Assembly (NCBI RefSeq): GCF_000025485.1
Contig: NC_013851.1
Location: forward strand, 1,589,154-1,653,153
Reading direction: 5' to 3'
Length of the DNA: 64,000 nt
Origin: Allochromatium vinosum DSM 180
GTDB lineage: Bacteria > Pseudomonadota > Gammaproteobacteria > Chromatiales > Chromatiaceae
The notes beneath the pieces are model-generated. The model saw only the letters and a list, made by a program, of their open reading frames with translations. It was not told the origin of the DNA and searched no databases. A program made the position numbers and the translations under genes. Positions 43,029-58,066 of the stretch are shown here, piece by piece. Position 1 is the stretch's first letter; each line of letters opens with the position of its first letter.

Positions 43029-44588
43029 ATGGCATTCTCACGCACGCTTCCCGAACTCTTCCGGCATACCGCCAAACGCTTTGACGATGCCCCGGCCATC
43101 CTCACCGATGAGCGCATCTGGACCTATGCAGACCTCGATGACGCCAGTGACGGTATCGCCGCCGGTCTGGCCGAGCGCGGCATCGCGCCTGGCGATCGGG
43201 TCGGACTCTATTGTCCAAACGGAGCGGCCTTCGTCTGCGGCTATCTCGGCATCCTCAAGGCCGGCGCCTGTGTCGTTCCGATCAATCTGCTACTGCCGCC
43301 GACGGCCATCGCGTTCGTGCTGAACGATGCCGGCGCCAAAGCACTCTGCTTCCATGCGGCCTTTGCCGAGCAGGCTGCCGCCGCGTTGACCGAGGTGCCC
43401 GGCGTGACCCTGCGTCTGGGGATCGGTCCGGTCGACCCCGAAACGGTCGATGTCCGGCTCGACGCGCTCACCACCGCCGCCAATCCATCCGCGCCGCGCA
43501 TCGATCCCGACCAGGAGCCGGCCGTGATCCTCTACACGTCCGGTACCACAGGCCGACCCAAGGGCGCTGTGCTCACCCATGCCAATCTGGCGGCCAATGC
43601 CACGGCCGTGGCCGAGGTACTGGAGATCCGCTCCGGTGCCGACGGCGATCGCGTTCTGGTCGTGCTGCCGATGTTTCATGCCTTTGCCGCGACGGTTGGC
43701 CTGCTGATGCCCTTGCTCGCCGGGGCGGCGCTGGTTCCGGTGGCGCGCTTCGATGCCGCCCTGATCACGGAGGCCATCGGCACCCACCGCGCGACCCTCT
43801 TTCTTGGCGTGCCGAGTCTGTACGCTGTGCTGCTGCGACTCGACGACGCCCAGGTCGCGCGCTGGGGATCGGTGCGGCTGTGCGTCTCAGGCGGGGCGGC
43901 CATGCCCGAGGCGGTCATGCAGGCGTTCGAGACGCGCTTCGCGATCCCGATCCTGGAGGGCGACGGCCCCACCGAATGCGGGCCTGTCACCTGTGTCAAT
44001 CCACCAGCCGGGCCGCGCAAGCCGTGCTCGGTCGGGCCGGCGCTACCGGGTGTGGAGATGCGTATCGCCGACCCGGACGGAAACTGGCTGCCCGACGGTG
44101 AACATGGCGAGGTCTGCGTGCGCGGCCCGAGTGTCATGCGCGGCTACTGGAACCTGCCCGAGGAGACGCGGGCCAGCTTCCATGGTGACTGGTTCCGTAC
44201 CGGCGATCTCGGTTGGCGTGACAGTGACGGCTGGTTCTATCTGGTCGATCGGATCAAGGATCTGATCATCACCAACGGCATGAACGTCTACCCCCGGATC
44301 ATCGAAGAGGTGCTGATCCGCCATCCTGGCGTGGCCGAGGCCGCTGTCGTCGGCGAACCGCACCCGCTGCATGGCGAGATCCCGATCGCCTACGTCACCG
44401 CAACACCGGGACAGGGTGAACTCGACACGCACGACCTGAAGGACTGGTGCCGCGCTCGACTCGGCCGTCATGAAGTGCCCCGGCGCATCGAGTGTGTCGC
44501 GACCCTGCCGAAGAATGCCTCTGGCAAGATCCTCAAGCGCGAGCTGCGCCGTACCGGCGAGCATGAACGCGGGGTCCGGCTGTCATAG
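43029..44588 (+). CDS. Acyl-CoA ligase (AMP-forming, long-chain fatty acid type)
   Basis: 519 aa from the ATG at 43029. Adenylation signatures are complete: the P-loop-like ILYTSGTTGRPKGAVLTH, GDGPTECG (A5), WFRTGDLGWRD (A7), LVDRIKDLIITNGMNVYP (hinge, A8) and the catalytic lysine in LPKNASGKILKREL (A10). Activates a carboxylic acid, probably a fatty acid, to its CoA thioester. Frames upstream of 43029 lack similarity. It diverges from the Mrp operon and has no pathway neighbours, so the exact substrate is open. Confidence 0.92.
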   Translation: MAFSRTLPELFRHTAKRFDDAPAILTDERIWTYADLDDASDGIAAGLAERGIAPGDRVGLYCPNGAAFVCGYLGILKAGACVVPINLLLPPTAIAFVLNDAGAKALCFHAAFAEQAAAALTEVPGVTLRLGIGPVDPETVDVRLDALTTAANPSAPRIDPDQEPAVILYTSGTTGRPKGAVLTHANLAANATAVAEVLEIRSGADGDRVLVVLPMFHAFAATVGLLMPLLAGAALVPVARFDAALITEAIGTHRATLFLGVPSLYAVLLRLDDAQVARWGSVRLCVSGGAAMPEAVMQAFETRFAIPILEGDGPTECGPVTCVNPPAGPRKPCSVGPALPGVEMRIADPDGNWLPDGEHGEVCVRGPSVMRGYWNLPEETRASFHGDWFRTGDLGWRDSDGWFYLVDRIKDLIITNGMNVYPRIIEEVLIRHPGVAEAAVVGEPHPLHGEIPIAYVTATPGQGELDTHDLKDWCRARLGRHEVPRRIECVATLPKNASGKILKRELRRTGEHERGVRLS

Positions 44589-44982
44589 CGGTCATGTACC
44601 GGCTGTCCGGCCCGGAGAAGTCGATCGACGGTGCACGGTCAGACGGCAACGGTCCGGTTCGCGATGCACACCATCACATGGCCGCGCGTTCGCGCTTTTC
44701 GAGGCCAAAAAAAGACCCGGCGGTGTGCCGGGTCGAAAAGTCTCTCGTAGAAGAGAGACGAGGAGGACAGCGTGAACTGGCGCTCTGGCCAGCAAATTCG
44801 GTGCGTCGCTCAAGTGTATCAGCGACCATGGGTGAAAGTTTAGATGATTTTCGATGATTGCAATGGGTCCAATGCAAATATTTTTATCGGACCCACGGCG
44901 TTCGTTGGGGTGCGCTGAACCGGCTCCCGGCCGACCGCCACCGAGAGGCGCAGGGTTGGCGGGGCCAGTGCAAGCGCTGCGG
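44589..44982. other. Gene-poor gap between the acyl-CoA ligase and pgm
   Basis: This 394-bp gap contains the minus-strand terminator at 44707-44734, a second short hairpin (GTCTCTC 44740-44746 with GAGAGAC 44753-44759), an AT-rich stretch at 44840-44895 with a possible minus-strand promoter (TTGCAA 44858-44863, 15 bases, TAAACT 44842-44837), and a pair GGGTCC/GGACCC around 44864-44893. The arrangement could mark a small RNA on the minus strand (see findings). A 72-codon plus-strand frame from 44858 overlaps the end of pgm and is doubtful. Confidence 0.4.
44707..44734 (-). terminator. Rho-independent terminator (minus strand)
   Basis: On the minus strand GACCCGGC (44734-44727), loop ACACC, GCCGGGTC (44721-44714), then seven Ts (44713-44707). 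A textbook intrinsic terminator, serving pgm or a small RNA just upstream. Confidence 0.9.
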
Positions 44983-48728
<3,746 letters not shown>

Positions 48729-48785
48729 TCGTCGTCGACATCCGCGGCCTGACAGCGCGCGATCGGCGTTGATCGGGCGTTTTTG

Positions 48786-48819
48786 ACGGACATCCCGGGC
48801 TGACTGGGGTGTCCGTTTT
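48786..48819 (+). terminator. Rho-independent terminator of htpG
   Basis: ACGGACATCCC (48786-48796) pairs with GGG-G-TGTCCGT (48806-48816), one T-G wobble included, and the stem runs into TTTT (48816-48819). About 60 bases after the htpG stop. Confidence 0.8.
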
Positions 48820-48841
48820 CGTTATGTCGAACCGCGTTGGT

Positions 48842-48893
48842 CGAGGCGGCTTCAGCCGCCTGCTTGGCCGGTTCGGCTAAAGCCGGGGTCTAC
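48842..48893. repeat. Palindromic intergenic element (possible repeat family member)
   Basis: Two adjacent dyads, GGCGGCTTCAGCCGCC (48847-48862) and GCCGG-loop-CCGG (from about 48868), lie in the htpG-adk gap. They resemble the small palindromes that recur between genes in many proteobacteria. A second copy is not visible in this window, so repeat status is only a suspicion. The rest of the 338-bp gap (48729-49066) holds the htpG terminator and presumably the adk promoter. Confidence 0.35.
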
Positions 48894-48955
48894 GGATTTC
48901 AAACGTGCCCCAAAGTATTGAGATATGCAAAACTGATGATTGCTCAGTGCTTTGA

Positions 48956-49726
<771 letters not shown>

Positions 49727-49951
49727 GGCGATTGCCGGACAGGACGACCCGCCGGATGGGCAGAGCGAACGCCATGCCCATCTCAATCGGCCGCAATCCG
49801 CCTGAAACTGATAACGCGACCGGATCACGCGCGTTCGTTCCGGTCGCGTTTCCATGCCCCGATCCGTCGCGCCCGCCATCCGGGGCGGGTCACGGGAGCC
49901 GCCGTTTCTGTTAGTATCCCACTCAACTTTTCATCCAACGGGGAGGCTCCC

Positions 49952-50323
49952 ATGGCCGTCGTCGAGCTTGATACCGCCAATTTCGAACAAACCATCCAGA
50001 ACAACGCCTTCGTGATCGTCGATTTCTGGGCGCCCTGGTGTGGCCCCTGCCGTTCCTTCGCCCCCGTCTACGAGAAGGTCTCGGAGGACTTCCCGGACAT
50101 CGTTTTTGCCAAGCTCAACACCGAAGAGCATCAGGCGATCGCGGGCCATTTTCAGATCCGTTCCATCCCGACGCTGATGATCTTCCGCGATCAGATCATC
50201 ATCTTCTCGCAGGCCGGCGCATTGCCCGAAGGGTCCTTCCGCGATCTGCTCACCAAGGCCGGCGAACTCGACATGGACGACGTGCGCCGCCAGATCGCCG
50301 AGCAGTCCAACGCTCAGGCTTGA
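49952..50323 (+). CDS. Thioredoxin-family protein
   Basis: 123 aa with the thioredoxin fold, no signal peptide. Active site FWAPWCGPCRSFAP (WCGPC) at about residues 28-41; the cis-proline region RSIPTLMIFRD is normal. It is about 15 residues longer than E. coli thioredoxin 1, with a charged C-terminal tail (LDMDDVRRQIAEQSNAQA). Likely a cytoplasmic disulfide reductase; a dedicated partner is not evident. A DUF1249 gene follows after 80 bases. Confidence 0.92.
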   Translation: MAVVELDTANFEQTIQNNAFVIVDFWAPWCGPCRSFAPVYEKVSEDFPDIVFAKLNTEEHQAIAGHFQIRSIPTLMIFRDQIIIFSQAGALPEGSFRDLLTKAGELDMDDVRRQIAEQSNAQA

Positions 50324-50403
50324 TCGGCTGACGCCAACGACGCGAGACGACGGGTCGTGAGCGCCCCGGTCGATCGTGTCGCGCTCTGCACGTTCCACCC
50401 TCG

Positions 50404-50931
50404 ATGCAATTCGCGCTCGACCGCGCCTTTCTCCTCAAACTGATCGCGGGGCACCCGGATGTCGGCGCCCTGATGAGTCTGTGCGAGGAGAACTTCATCC
50501 TTCTGCGGCGTCTGGCCCCGGAGTTGAACGCCTATCCGGCCGGACAGCGCCTCTCGCGGCGTCCCGGAACCGTCGATCTCGCTCTGGAGGTCGAGGAGCA
50601 GGCGCGCTACACCACGCTGGTGCATCTGACCCACCGTTTCACGGACGCCGAGACGCTGGAGACCCATTCAGACCCGGATGCCCGGCTGCGCGTCTACCAT
50701 GACGCCCGGCAGGTCGAGGTGCTGGAGCTGCGCCAGTCCATGCTGCCTCTGCGCACCCGGTACGCGCATCCGGCCCTGACCGACAAATGGCGGGCCAATC
50801 TGTTCCTGTCCAAATGGCTGATGTTCTGTCTGCGTCAGGGGCATGGCTTCGCGCCCGATCCGAACCCGGTCGGCGAGCGGCACCTGCTGATCGACGGCGC
50901 ATCCTCGGTCTGTTTCGCGCAGCCTTCATAG
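50404..50931 (+). CDS. DUF1249 (YqiB-like) protein
   Basis: 175 aa, soluble. Blocks such as LMSLCEENFILLRRLAPEL, LHLTHRFTDAETLETHSDPDARLRVYHDARQVEVLEL and KWRANLFLSKWLMFCLRQGHGF are those of the DUF1249 (YqiB) family. Function unknown; in other gammaproteobacteria the gene lies near nudF and cpdA, which are not here. It follows a thioredoxin gene on the same strand. Confidence 0.88.
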   Translation: MQFALDRAFLLKLIAGHPDVGALMSLCEENFILLRRLAPELNAYPAGQRLSRRPGTVDLALEVEEQARYTTLVHLTHRFTDAETLETHSDPDARLRVYHDARQVEVLELRQSMLPLRTRYAHPALTDKWRANLFLSKWLMFCLRQGHGFAPDPNPVGERHLLIDGASSVCFAQPS

Positions 50932-50976
50932 CGTCGTTGATCGGTCCATGTGCGAGCCATGCTTGAAATAAGGGAA

Positions 50977-51000
50977 TTGTTGACTAATTTAGTCCAATGA
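50977..51000 (+). promoter_or_regulatory. IscR type 1-like binding site upstream of iscR
   Basis: TTGACTAATTTAGTCCAA (50980-50997) has the dyad GACT-AATTT-AGTC and flanking bases of the E. coli type 1 IscR site (YYGACTRWWWYAGTCRR). It lies 35 bases before the iscR start, where bound [2Fe-2S]-IscR would block transcription. Confidence 0.75.
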
Positions 51001-51031
51001 CAATTCTCACTCCCAAGCAGGCAGCACAACC

Positions 51032-51502
51032 ATGAGACTATCGACCAAAGGCAGATACGCCGTGACCGCCATGCTCGATCTGGCCCTGCACGCAGGCAAG
51101 GGACCGGTGACGCTGGCGGACATTTCATCCAGTCAAGGCATCTCGCTGTCCTATCTGGAACAGCTGTTCGCCGCCCTGCGCGCCAAGAAGCTGGTGCGCG
51201 GCGTGCGTGGTCCGGGCGGCGGCTATTATCTGGGCCGTGCTCCGAGCGAGATCTCGATCGCCAACATCATCTGTGCCGTCGACGAGTGGGTGGAGCTGAC
51301 GCGCTGCGGCGGGCGCCAGAACTGTCACGAGGGCCAGCGCTGTCTGACGCATCATCTCTGGGACCAGTTGAGCGACGAAATCTTCAGGTTTCTCAGCGAC
51401 ATCTCGCTCCAGGATCTGGTCGATCGGGGCGGGCATCCCAAGCTCGAATTCGCCGCGCCGCGCGTCACGCTCGAACCCGAAAAACAGCGTCACGCGGCCT
51501 GA
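51032..51502 (+). CDS. iscR: Fe-S cluster regulator IscR (Rrf2 family)
   Basis: 156 aa. The N-terminal winged helix opens [38 protein letters not shown] and continues [29 protein letters not shown]. The three cluster cysteines sit in [20 protein letters not shown], with the histidine ligand just after them, as in true IscR. [2Fe-2S]-IscR represses Fe-S biogenesis genes. The upstream site indicates autorepression. Unusually, no isc genes follow: prmB is next. Confidence 0.95.
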   Translation: MRLSTKGRYAVTAMLDLALHAGKGPVTLADISSSQGISLSYLEQLFAALRAKKLVRGVRGPGGGYYLGRAPSEISIANIICAVDEWVELTRCGGRQNCHEGQRCLTHHLWDQLSDEIFRFLSDISLQDLVDRGGHPKLEFAAPRVTLEPEKQRHAA

Positions 51503-51634
51503 TCGCCGTGGGATCGCATTTCCGGCGCTGAAAAAACTGTCCCGGCAGTGGTATGCTTCACAGCTTCTGTCCAGGCCGCCTGTTTGATTCCATCGACGGA
51601 CGGCTCGGCCTTTTCAACCCTAGCTTGACGATTC

Positions 51635-52567
51635 ATGGGCGCCATGGCAGAGCAGCCAGACGGTTTGATCTCGATTCAGGACTTCGTGCGCTGGGGCGCG
51701 AGCCGCTTCAACGCGGCCGGCCTCCACTTCGGGCACGGTACCGATAACGCCATCGACGAGGCGGCGCTACTGGTGCTGAGCGCCCTGCACCTCGACCCCA
51801 ATCTGCCCGCGAACTTCCGCGACTGCCGGCTCACCCCGGCCGAGCGGGTGCGCGTCTGCGAGCTCATCGACCGCCGGGTCGTCGAGCGCGTGCCGGCGGC
51901 CTATCTGATCGGGCGTGCCTGGTTCGCGGGACTGGAGTTCCGGGTCGACGAACAGGTGCTGGTACCGCGCTCGCCGATCGCCGAGCTGGTCGAGGTCGGG
52001 TTCGATCCCTGGATCGACGCCGATCGTGTCGGCCGGGTGCTGGATCTGTGCACCGGCAGCGGCTGCATCGGCATCGCGGCGGCGGTCTATCTGCCGGACG
52101 CCGATGTCGATCTGGTCGACATCTCGCCCGAGGCGCTGGTCATCGCCCGTGACAACGTCGAGCGCCACGGCGTCGGCGACCGGGTGCATATCTTCGAGTC
52201 CGATCTGTTCGCCGCGCTCGGCGATCAGCGTTACGACGTGATCGTCTCCAACCCGCCCTATGTCTCACGCGCCGAGTTCGAAGCGCTGCCGACCGAGTAT
52301 CACAACGAGCCGCATCTGGGTCTGCTCGCCGGCGAGGACGGACTCGACATCGTGCTGCGCATCCTCGACGAAGCCGCCGACCATCTCAACGAGCGCGGCA
52401 TCCTGGTCGTCGAGGTCGGCAACTCGCTGCCCTTCCTGGAGTCGCGTCTGCCGGGCGTGCCCTTCACCTGGATCGAATTCGAGCGCGGCGGGGAGGGGGT
52501 CTTCCTGCTCACGCGCGAGCAGCTCCTCGACTACCGGCCGCTCATCGAGGAGGCACTCTATTCCTGA
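51635..52567 (+). CDS. prmB: 50S ribosomal protein L3 glutamine methyltransferase PrmB
   Basis: 310 aa (or 307 if it starts at the ATG at 51644). N-terminal helical domain with LISIQDFVRWGASRFNAAGLHFGHGTDNAIDEA and AAYLIGRAWFAGLEFRVDEQVLVPRSPIAELVE, the PrmB block. SAM-binding motif I is VLDLCTGSGCIGIAAA, and the glutamine-methylase motif is SNPPYVSRAEF. Methylates ribosomal protein L3. L3-specific PrmB is favoured over release-factor PrmC because of the YLIGRAWFAG and PRSPIAEL wording. Confidence 0.94.
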   Translation: MGAMAEQPDGLISIQDFVRWGASRFNAAGLHFGHGTDNAIDEAALLVLSALHLDPNLPANFRDCRLTPAERVRVCELIDRRVVERVPAAYLIGRAWFAGLEFRVDEQVLVPRSPIAELVEVGFDPWIDADRVGRVLDLCTGSGCIGIAAAVYLPDADVDLVDISPEALVIARDNVERHGVGDRVHIFESDLFAALGDQRYDVIVSNPPYVSRAEFEALPTEYHNEPHLGLLAGEDGLDIVLRILDEAADHLNERGILVVEVGNSLPFLESRLPGVPFTWIEFERGGEGVFLLTREQLLDYRPLIEEALYS

Positions 52568-52745
52568 TGCGCAGGCCGCGTCCTGCGATTCGCGGTACCG
52601 GCAATTGCATTCCCACATCCCGCCGCACCAGCGGCCGAATTCCGGCGCCCAGGATTCGGCCACGGCGGGGACGATGCCTGAACAGGCTTTACACGACGGG
52701 CCGCTCGGGAGCCAGAGACGCCCCCCGCGGCTGGAGGATTGAACG

Positions 52746-54131
52746 GTGGAGCAAGGCGTTTCCTTCGACCTTGATTTGATTCGTCGCTACGACCAGAGCG
52801 GTCCGCGCTATACCTCGTATCCCACGGCGGTCGAGTTCGACGAATCCTTCGACGAGGCGGCCTACAAGGCGGCCTGCGCACGCAGCAACGAAAGCGGCCG
52901 GCCGCTCTCGCTCTATTTCCACATCCCTTTCTGCGACACGGTCTGCTTCTATTGCGCCTGCAACAAGATCGCGACCAAGGACCGCTCACTGGCGCCGCCC
53001 TATCTGGAGCGCGTCTATCGCGAGCTGGAGATGCAGTCGGCCCTGTTCGACAAGTCGCGTGTCGTCGAGCAACTGCACTGGGGCGGCGGCACCCCGACCT
53101 TCCTCAGCCACGACCAGATGGTCGAGCTGATGGACGTGACGCGCCGTCATTTCACCTTGGCCGATGACGAGACCGGCGAATTCTCGATCGAGATCGACCC
53201 GCGCGAGGCCGATGCCTCCACCGTCAAGCTGCTGCGCCGGATCGGGTTCAACCGCATGAGTCTCGGCGTACAGGACTTCGACGAGCGGGTGCAGGCGGCG
53301 GTCAACCGCTTCCAGACCGAGGCCCAGACCATGACGGTGCTGGAGGCCGCGCTCGCCGAGGGGTTCCGCTCGACCAGTATCGATCTGATCTACGGCCTGC
53401 CGTTCCAGTCGGTCGAGAGCTTCATGAAGACCCTGGAGCGCGTGATCGAGGTCAATCCGCAGCGTCTGTCGGTATTCAACTATGCGCATCTGCCCGAGCG
53501 CTTCAAGCCGCAGCGACGCATCAACGAAGCCGATCTGCCCGCGCCTCAGGTCAAGCTCGACATCCTGCAATCGACCATCGCGCGTCTGACCGAGGCCGGC
53601 TATGTCTTCATCGGCATGGACCACTTCGCCCGTCCCGACGACGAGCTGGCCGTCGCCCAGCGCGCCGGCACCCTGTACCGCAACTTCCAGGGTTACTCGA
53701 CCCACGCCCATTGCGACCTGATCGGCATCGGTGTCACCTCGATCGGCATGATCGACAACACCTACGGTCAGAACCGCCGCGAACTCAACGAGTATTACGC
53801 CGACATCGACGCCGGGCGTCTGCCGGTGTTCCGGGGTCTCGAACTCAACCGTGACGATCTGATCCGGCGCGATGTCATCACCCGGCTGATCTGCCATTTC
53901 CAGCTCGACAAGGCGGCGGTTGCGGCTCAGTGGGGCATCGTCTTCGACGACTATTTCGCCGACAGTCTCGCCAAGCTCAAGGGCATGGAAGAGGATGGGC
54001 TGGTGACGGTCGACGCCGACAGTATCCGCATCCAGGCGCGTGGCCGACTGCTGGTGCGCAACATCTGTATGGCCTTCGATGCCTATCTGGCCGTCAAGAC
54101 CGGCCCGATCGGTTTCTCCAAGGTCATCTGA
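52746..54131 (+). CDS. hemN: Oxygen-independent coproporphyrinogen III oxidase HemN
   Basis: 461 aa, starting at a GTG (52746-52748) behind GGAGG. Radical-SAM core with FHIPFCDTVCFYCACNKI (CxxxCxxC plus the fourth cysteine typical of genuine HemN), GGGTPTFLS and the SAM-binding blocks, then the C-terminal HemN domain (about 365-455). The N-terminal RRYDQSGPRYTSYPTA distinguishes HemN from HemW. Converts coproporphyrinogen III to protoporphyrinogen IX without oxygen, needed for haem and, in an anaerobic phototroph, bacteriochlorophyll. Confidence 0.96.
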   Translation: MEQGVSFDLDLIRRYDQSGPRYTSYPTAVEFDESFDEAAYKAACARSNESGRPLSLYFHIPFCDTVCFYCACNKIATKDRSLAPPYLERVYRELEMQSALFDKSRVVEQLHWGGGTPTFLSHDQMVELMDVTRRHFTLADDETGEFSIEIDPREADASTVKLLRRIGFNRMSLGVQDFDERVQAAVNRFQTEAQTMTVLEAALAEGFRSTSIDLIYGLPFQSVESFMKTLERVIEVNPQRLSVFNYAHLPERFKPQRRINEADLPAPQVKLDILQSTIARLTEAGYVFIGMDHFARPDDELAVAQRAGTLYRNFQGYSTHAHCDLIGIGVTSIGMIDNTYGQNRRELNEYYADIDAGRLPVFRGLELNRDDLIRRDVITRLICHFQLDKAAVAAQWGIVFDDYFADSLAKLKGMEEDGLVTVDADSIRIQARGRLLVRNICMAFDAYLAVKTGPIGFSKVI

Positions 54132-54329
54132 GCGCGGCCGGACGCTGGAGGCGTACCAGTCTCCAGCCGCCGCTGGAAGCGTCGATGACGAATCCCGCCC
54201 GCTGTCAAGTGGGCGGTTCGTGCTATACTTCTCGGCTTTTGAAGGCGCCGCCCAGGCGAATGCGGGGCGGCGTCGAGATTTTTATTGACAGGCGTGGCGC
54301 TCCAGCTTGGCGTCCGCGGGAGAAATTCA

Positions 54330-55613
54330 ATGCAAGTGTCGGTTGAAGCGGGCGAGGGACTCGAGCGGCGGATGCGGGTCGACCTGCCGTTCGATGAGGT
54401 CGGTGCCGAGGTCGAGAAGCGGTTGCAGCAGCTCGCGCGCCGCGCCAAGCTGCCGGGTTTCCGGCCCGGCAAGGTGCCGATGAAGGTGCTGCGTCAGCGC
54501 TACAACGCGGAGCTTCACCAGGAAGTCTTCGGCGACATGGTGCAGAAGACCCTCTACAAGGCCTTCGAGCAGGAGTCGTTGATGCCGGCCGGTATGCCGC
54601 ACATCGAGCCCGATCTCGACATCGACGCCGGTCGTATGGCGTATACCGCCGTTTTCGAAGTCATGCCCGAGATCACGCTGGCCTCGGTGAGCGACAGGGT
54701 CGTCAAGCGCCCGGTGAGTGAGCTGACCGACACCGATCTGGACGACATGATCCAGCGCCTGCGCGAGCAGCGCAAGACCTGGGCCGCCGTCGAGCGTCCG
54801 GCTCAGGCCGGCGACCAGCTCAGCATCGGCTTCGTCGGCACGATCGAGGGCGAGGCCTTCGAGGGCGGTACCACCACCGGCTTCAAGCTCGAGCTCGGCT
54901 CGGGCCGTCTGATCCCCGGCTTCGAGGATGGCCTGGTCGGCGCCACTGTCGGCGAGACGCGCACGCTCGACCTGACCTTCCCCGAGGGGTATCAGGCCGA
55001 ACATCTGGCCGGCAAGCCGGTGCGCTTCGAAGTGACCGTCGAGTCGATCGCCGAGCCGCGTCTGCCCGAGGTCGATGCCGAGTTCGTCAAGAACTTCGGG
55101 GTCGAGGACGGCGACGTCGAGCGATTCAAGGCCGATGTGCGCCGCAACATGGAGCGCGAGTTGAAAGAGCGCCTCACCGCCCGCACCAAGGAGCGGGTGA
55201 TGGACATGCTCTATGAAGCCAACCCGGTCGATCTGCCCAAGGCGCTGATCCAGAGCGAGATGCGCACCATGGTTGAGCAGATGCGTCAGGCTCTGGGTGG
55301 CGGCCAGATGCAGCTGCCGCCCGAGATGTTCGAGCCCGGCGCCAAGCGTCGGGTCGCCCTGGGTCTGATCCTGGGCCAGATCATCCGCGACAACGAGATC
55401 AAGGCCGATCCGGAGCGCGTGCGCGAGACCGTCGAGCGTATGGCCGCGAGCTATGAGCAGCCGCAGGAAGTGCTCGATTACTACTATGGCGACGAAGAGC
55501 GCCTGAGTTCGGTCCGGGCGCTGGTCATGGAAGAGCAGGTGGTCGATCTGATGCTCGAACAGGTCCAGGTCGAGGACGAGCCGCTGACCTTCGCGCAACT
55601 CACCGAGCAATAG
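54330..55613 (+). CDS. tig: Trigger factor
   Basis: 427 aa from the ATG at 54330 (MQVSVEAGEGLERRMRVDLP). The ribosome-binding signature is GFRPGKVPMKVLRQRY near residue 43. The PPIase domain (about 150-240) contains GDQLSIGFVGTIEGEAFEGGTTTGFKLELGSGRLIPGFEDGLVGA, and the C-terminal chaperone arms follow. A possible -10 TATACT near 54222 lies upstream. First gene of the conserved order tig-clpP-clpX-lon-hupB. Confidence 0.97.
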   Translation: MQVSVEAGEGLERRMRVDLPFDEVGAEVEKRLQQLARRAKLPGFRPGKVPMKVLRQRYNAELHQEVFGDMVQKTLYKAFEQESLMPAGMPHIEPDLDIDAGRMAYTAVFEVMPEITLASVSDRVVKRPVSELTDTDLDDMIQRLREQRKTWAAVERPAQAGDQLSIGFVGTIEGEAFEGGTTTGFKLELGSGRLIPGFEDGLVGATVGETRTLDLTFPEGYQAEHLAGKPVRFEVTVESIAEPRLPEVDAEFVKNFGVEDGDVERFKADVRRNMERELKERLTARTKERVMDMLYEANPVDLPKALIQSEMRTMVEQMRQALGGGQMQLPPEMFEPGAKRRVALGLILGQIIRDNEIKADPERVRETVERMAASYEQPQEVLDYYYGDEERLSSVRALVMEEQVVDLMLEQVQVEDEPLTFAQLTEQ

Positions 55614-55739
55614 GGCATCCGCCACGTCCGCGTATTCAGCGGCGGCGATCAGGCGGCGGAGTCGCTCCGCCATGCGGACGCCGCCGCGATGACACGGCGC
55701 TGTCTCCCTCTTTTCAACGATCAATCGAAGATTCCAGCC

Positions 55740-56387
55740 ATGAGCACACCCCTGAGTCGCACCGATTGGCAGCCCCAAGGTCTGGGGCTGGTGCCCATCG
55801 TGGTCGAGCAGACCGCGCGCGGCGAGCGTTCGTTCGACATCTATTCGCGTCTGCTCAAGGAGCGGGTCATCTTTCTCGTCGGTCCGGTCGAGGACCACAT
55901 GGCGAATCTGGTGGTGGCGCAGCTGCTGTTCCTGGAATCGGAGAATCCGGACAAGGACATCCATCTCTATATCAACTCGCCCGGCGGCTCGGTCACGGCC
56001 GGTCTGGCCATCTATGACACCATGCGCTTCATCCGTCCCGACGTGAGCACCATGTGCATCGGTCAGGCGGCGAGCATGGGTGCGCTGCTGCTGGCCGGCG
56101 GTGCGGCGGGCAAGCGGTTCTGTCTGCCGCACTCGCGCATGATGATCCATCAGCCGCTCGGCGGCTTCCAGGGTCAGGCGACCGACATCGAGATCCATGC
56201 GCGCGAGATCCTCTACATTCGCGAGCGGCTCAATCAGATCCTGTCCCATCACACGGGGCAGCCGATCGAAAAGATCGCCGAGGATACGGATCGCGATCGT
56301 TTCATGGACGGCGAGACGGCACGCGAATATGGATTGATCGATCAGGTCATCACTGAGCGCGGCCCGGTCGCCTCCAAAAAATCCTGA
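55740..56387 (+). CDS. clpP: ATP-dependent Clp protease proteolytic subunit
   Basis: 215 aa from the ATG at 55740 ([39 protein letters not shown]). Catalytic serine in [14 protein letters not shown], histidine in [16 protein letters not shown], and aspartate in the DTDRDRFMD region. Forms the tetradecameric protease that works with ClpX, encoded next. A hairpin in the clpP-clpX gap suggests partly separate control. Confidence 0.98.
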   Translation: MSTPLSRTDWQPQGLGLVPIVVEQTARGERSFDIYSRLLKERVIFLVGPVEDHMANLVVAQLLFLESENPDKDIHLYINSPGGSVTAGLAIYDTMRFIRPDVSTMCIGQAASMGALLLAGGAAGKRFCLPHSRMMIHQPLGGFQGQATDIEIHAREILYIRERLNQILSHHTGQPIEKIAEDTDRDRFMDGETAREYGLIDQVITERGPVASKKS

Positions 56388-56440
56388 GAACACCGCCCGC
56401 CCTCCAAGATCGAAAGACTGAAACAGCCATCGAAAGACCC

Positions 56441-56464
56441 GTCCCGCCGCATCGATGGCGGGAC
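56441..56464 (+). terminator. Stem-loop between clpP and clpX
   Basis: GTCCCGCC (56441-56448) pairs perfectly with GGCGGGAC (56457-56464). It sits 54 bases after clpP in a 281-bp gap and may be an attenuator; no U-run follows. The rest of the gap (to 56668) should hold a clpX promoter, but I see no clear consensus. Confidence 0.5.
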
Positions 56465-56668
56465 GACCTTCCTGAACCGGAACGACCCAGGCGCCTCTCG
56501 CCAACCAGGATGATCGGATCAGGGGCTATCCCGCCGAAATTCGTGATCGAGTCCAAGGTTCGTGCTCAAGTTTCTTGCCATATACCCCCAAATGGTTATG
56601 ATTGAACCCGCCTCATTCGGGAATGCAGGATTAGCATCCCTCACAGCCCCCCCGGAGATCTACGCCCG

Positions 56669-57928
<1,260 letters not shown>

Positions 57929-58039
57929 TCCGGACGCTGTGTTTTTGAACCGCCAGGGCGCCAAGCGCCCTGGCGGTTTCAATACCCATCCAATCGCTGG
58001 GCGCGGGTCGATCGACTCGCGTCCTTCTGGGCTCCAGGC

Positions 58040-58066
58040 GTTGAAGAGCTTGCCCCCAGCCCCGAT
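58040..58066 (+). promoter_or_regulatory. Sigma32-type promoter of lon
   Basis: GTTGAAG (58040-58046), 13 bases, CCCCGAT (58060-58066) matches the sigma32 consensus CTTGAAA-N13-15-CCCCATNT with two to three differences. It lies 115 bases upstream of the lon ATG within the 252-bp clpX-lon gap. Confidence 0.7.

Noticed and set aside
54327-56504. 725-codon minus-strand frame
   Set aside because: Antisense to both tig and clpP, which are certain; a real gene would not span the complement of two conserved genes and their gap.
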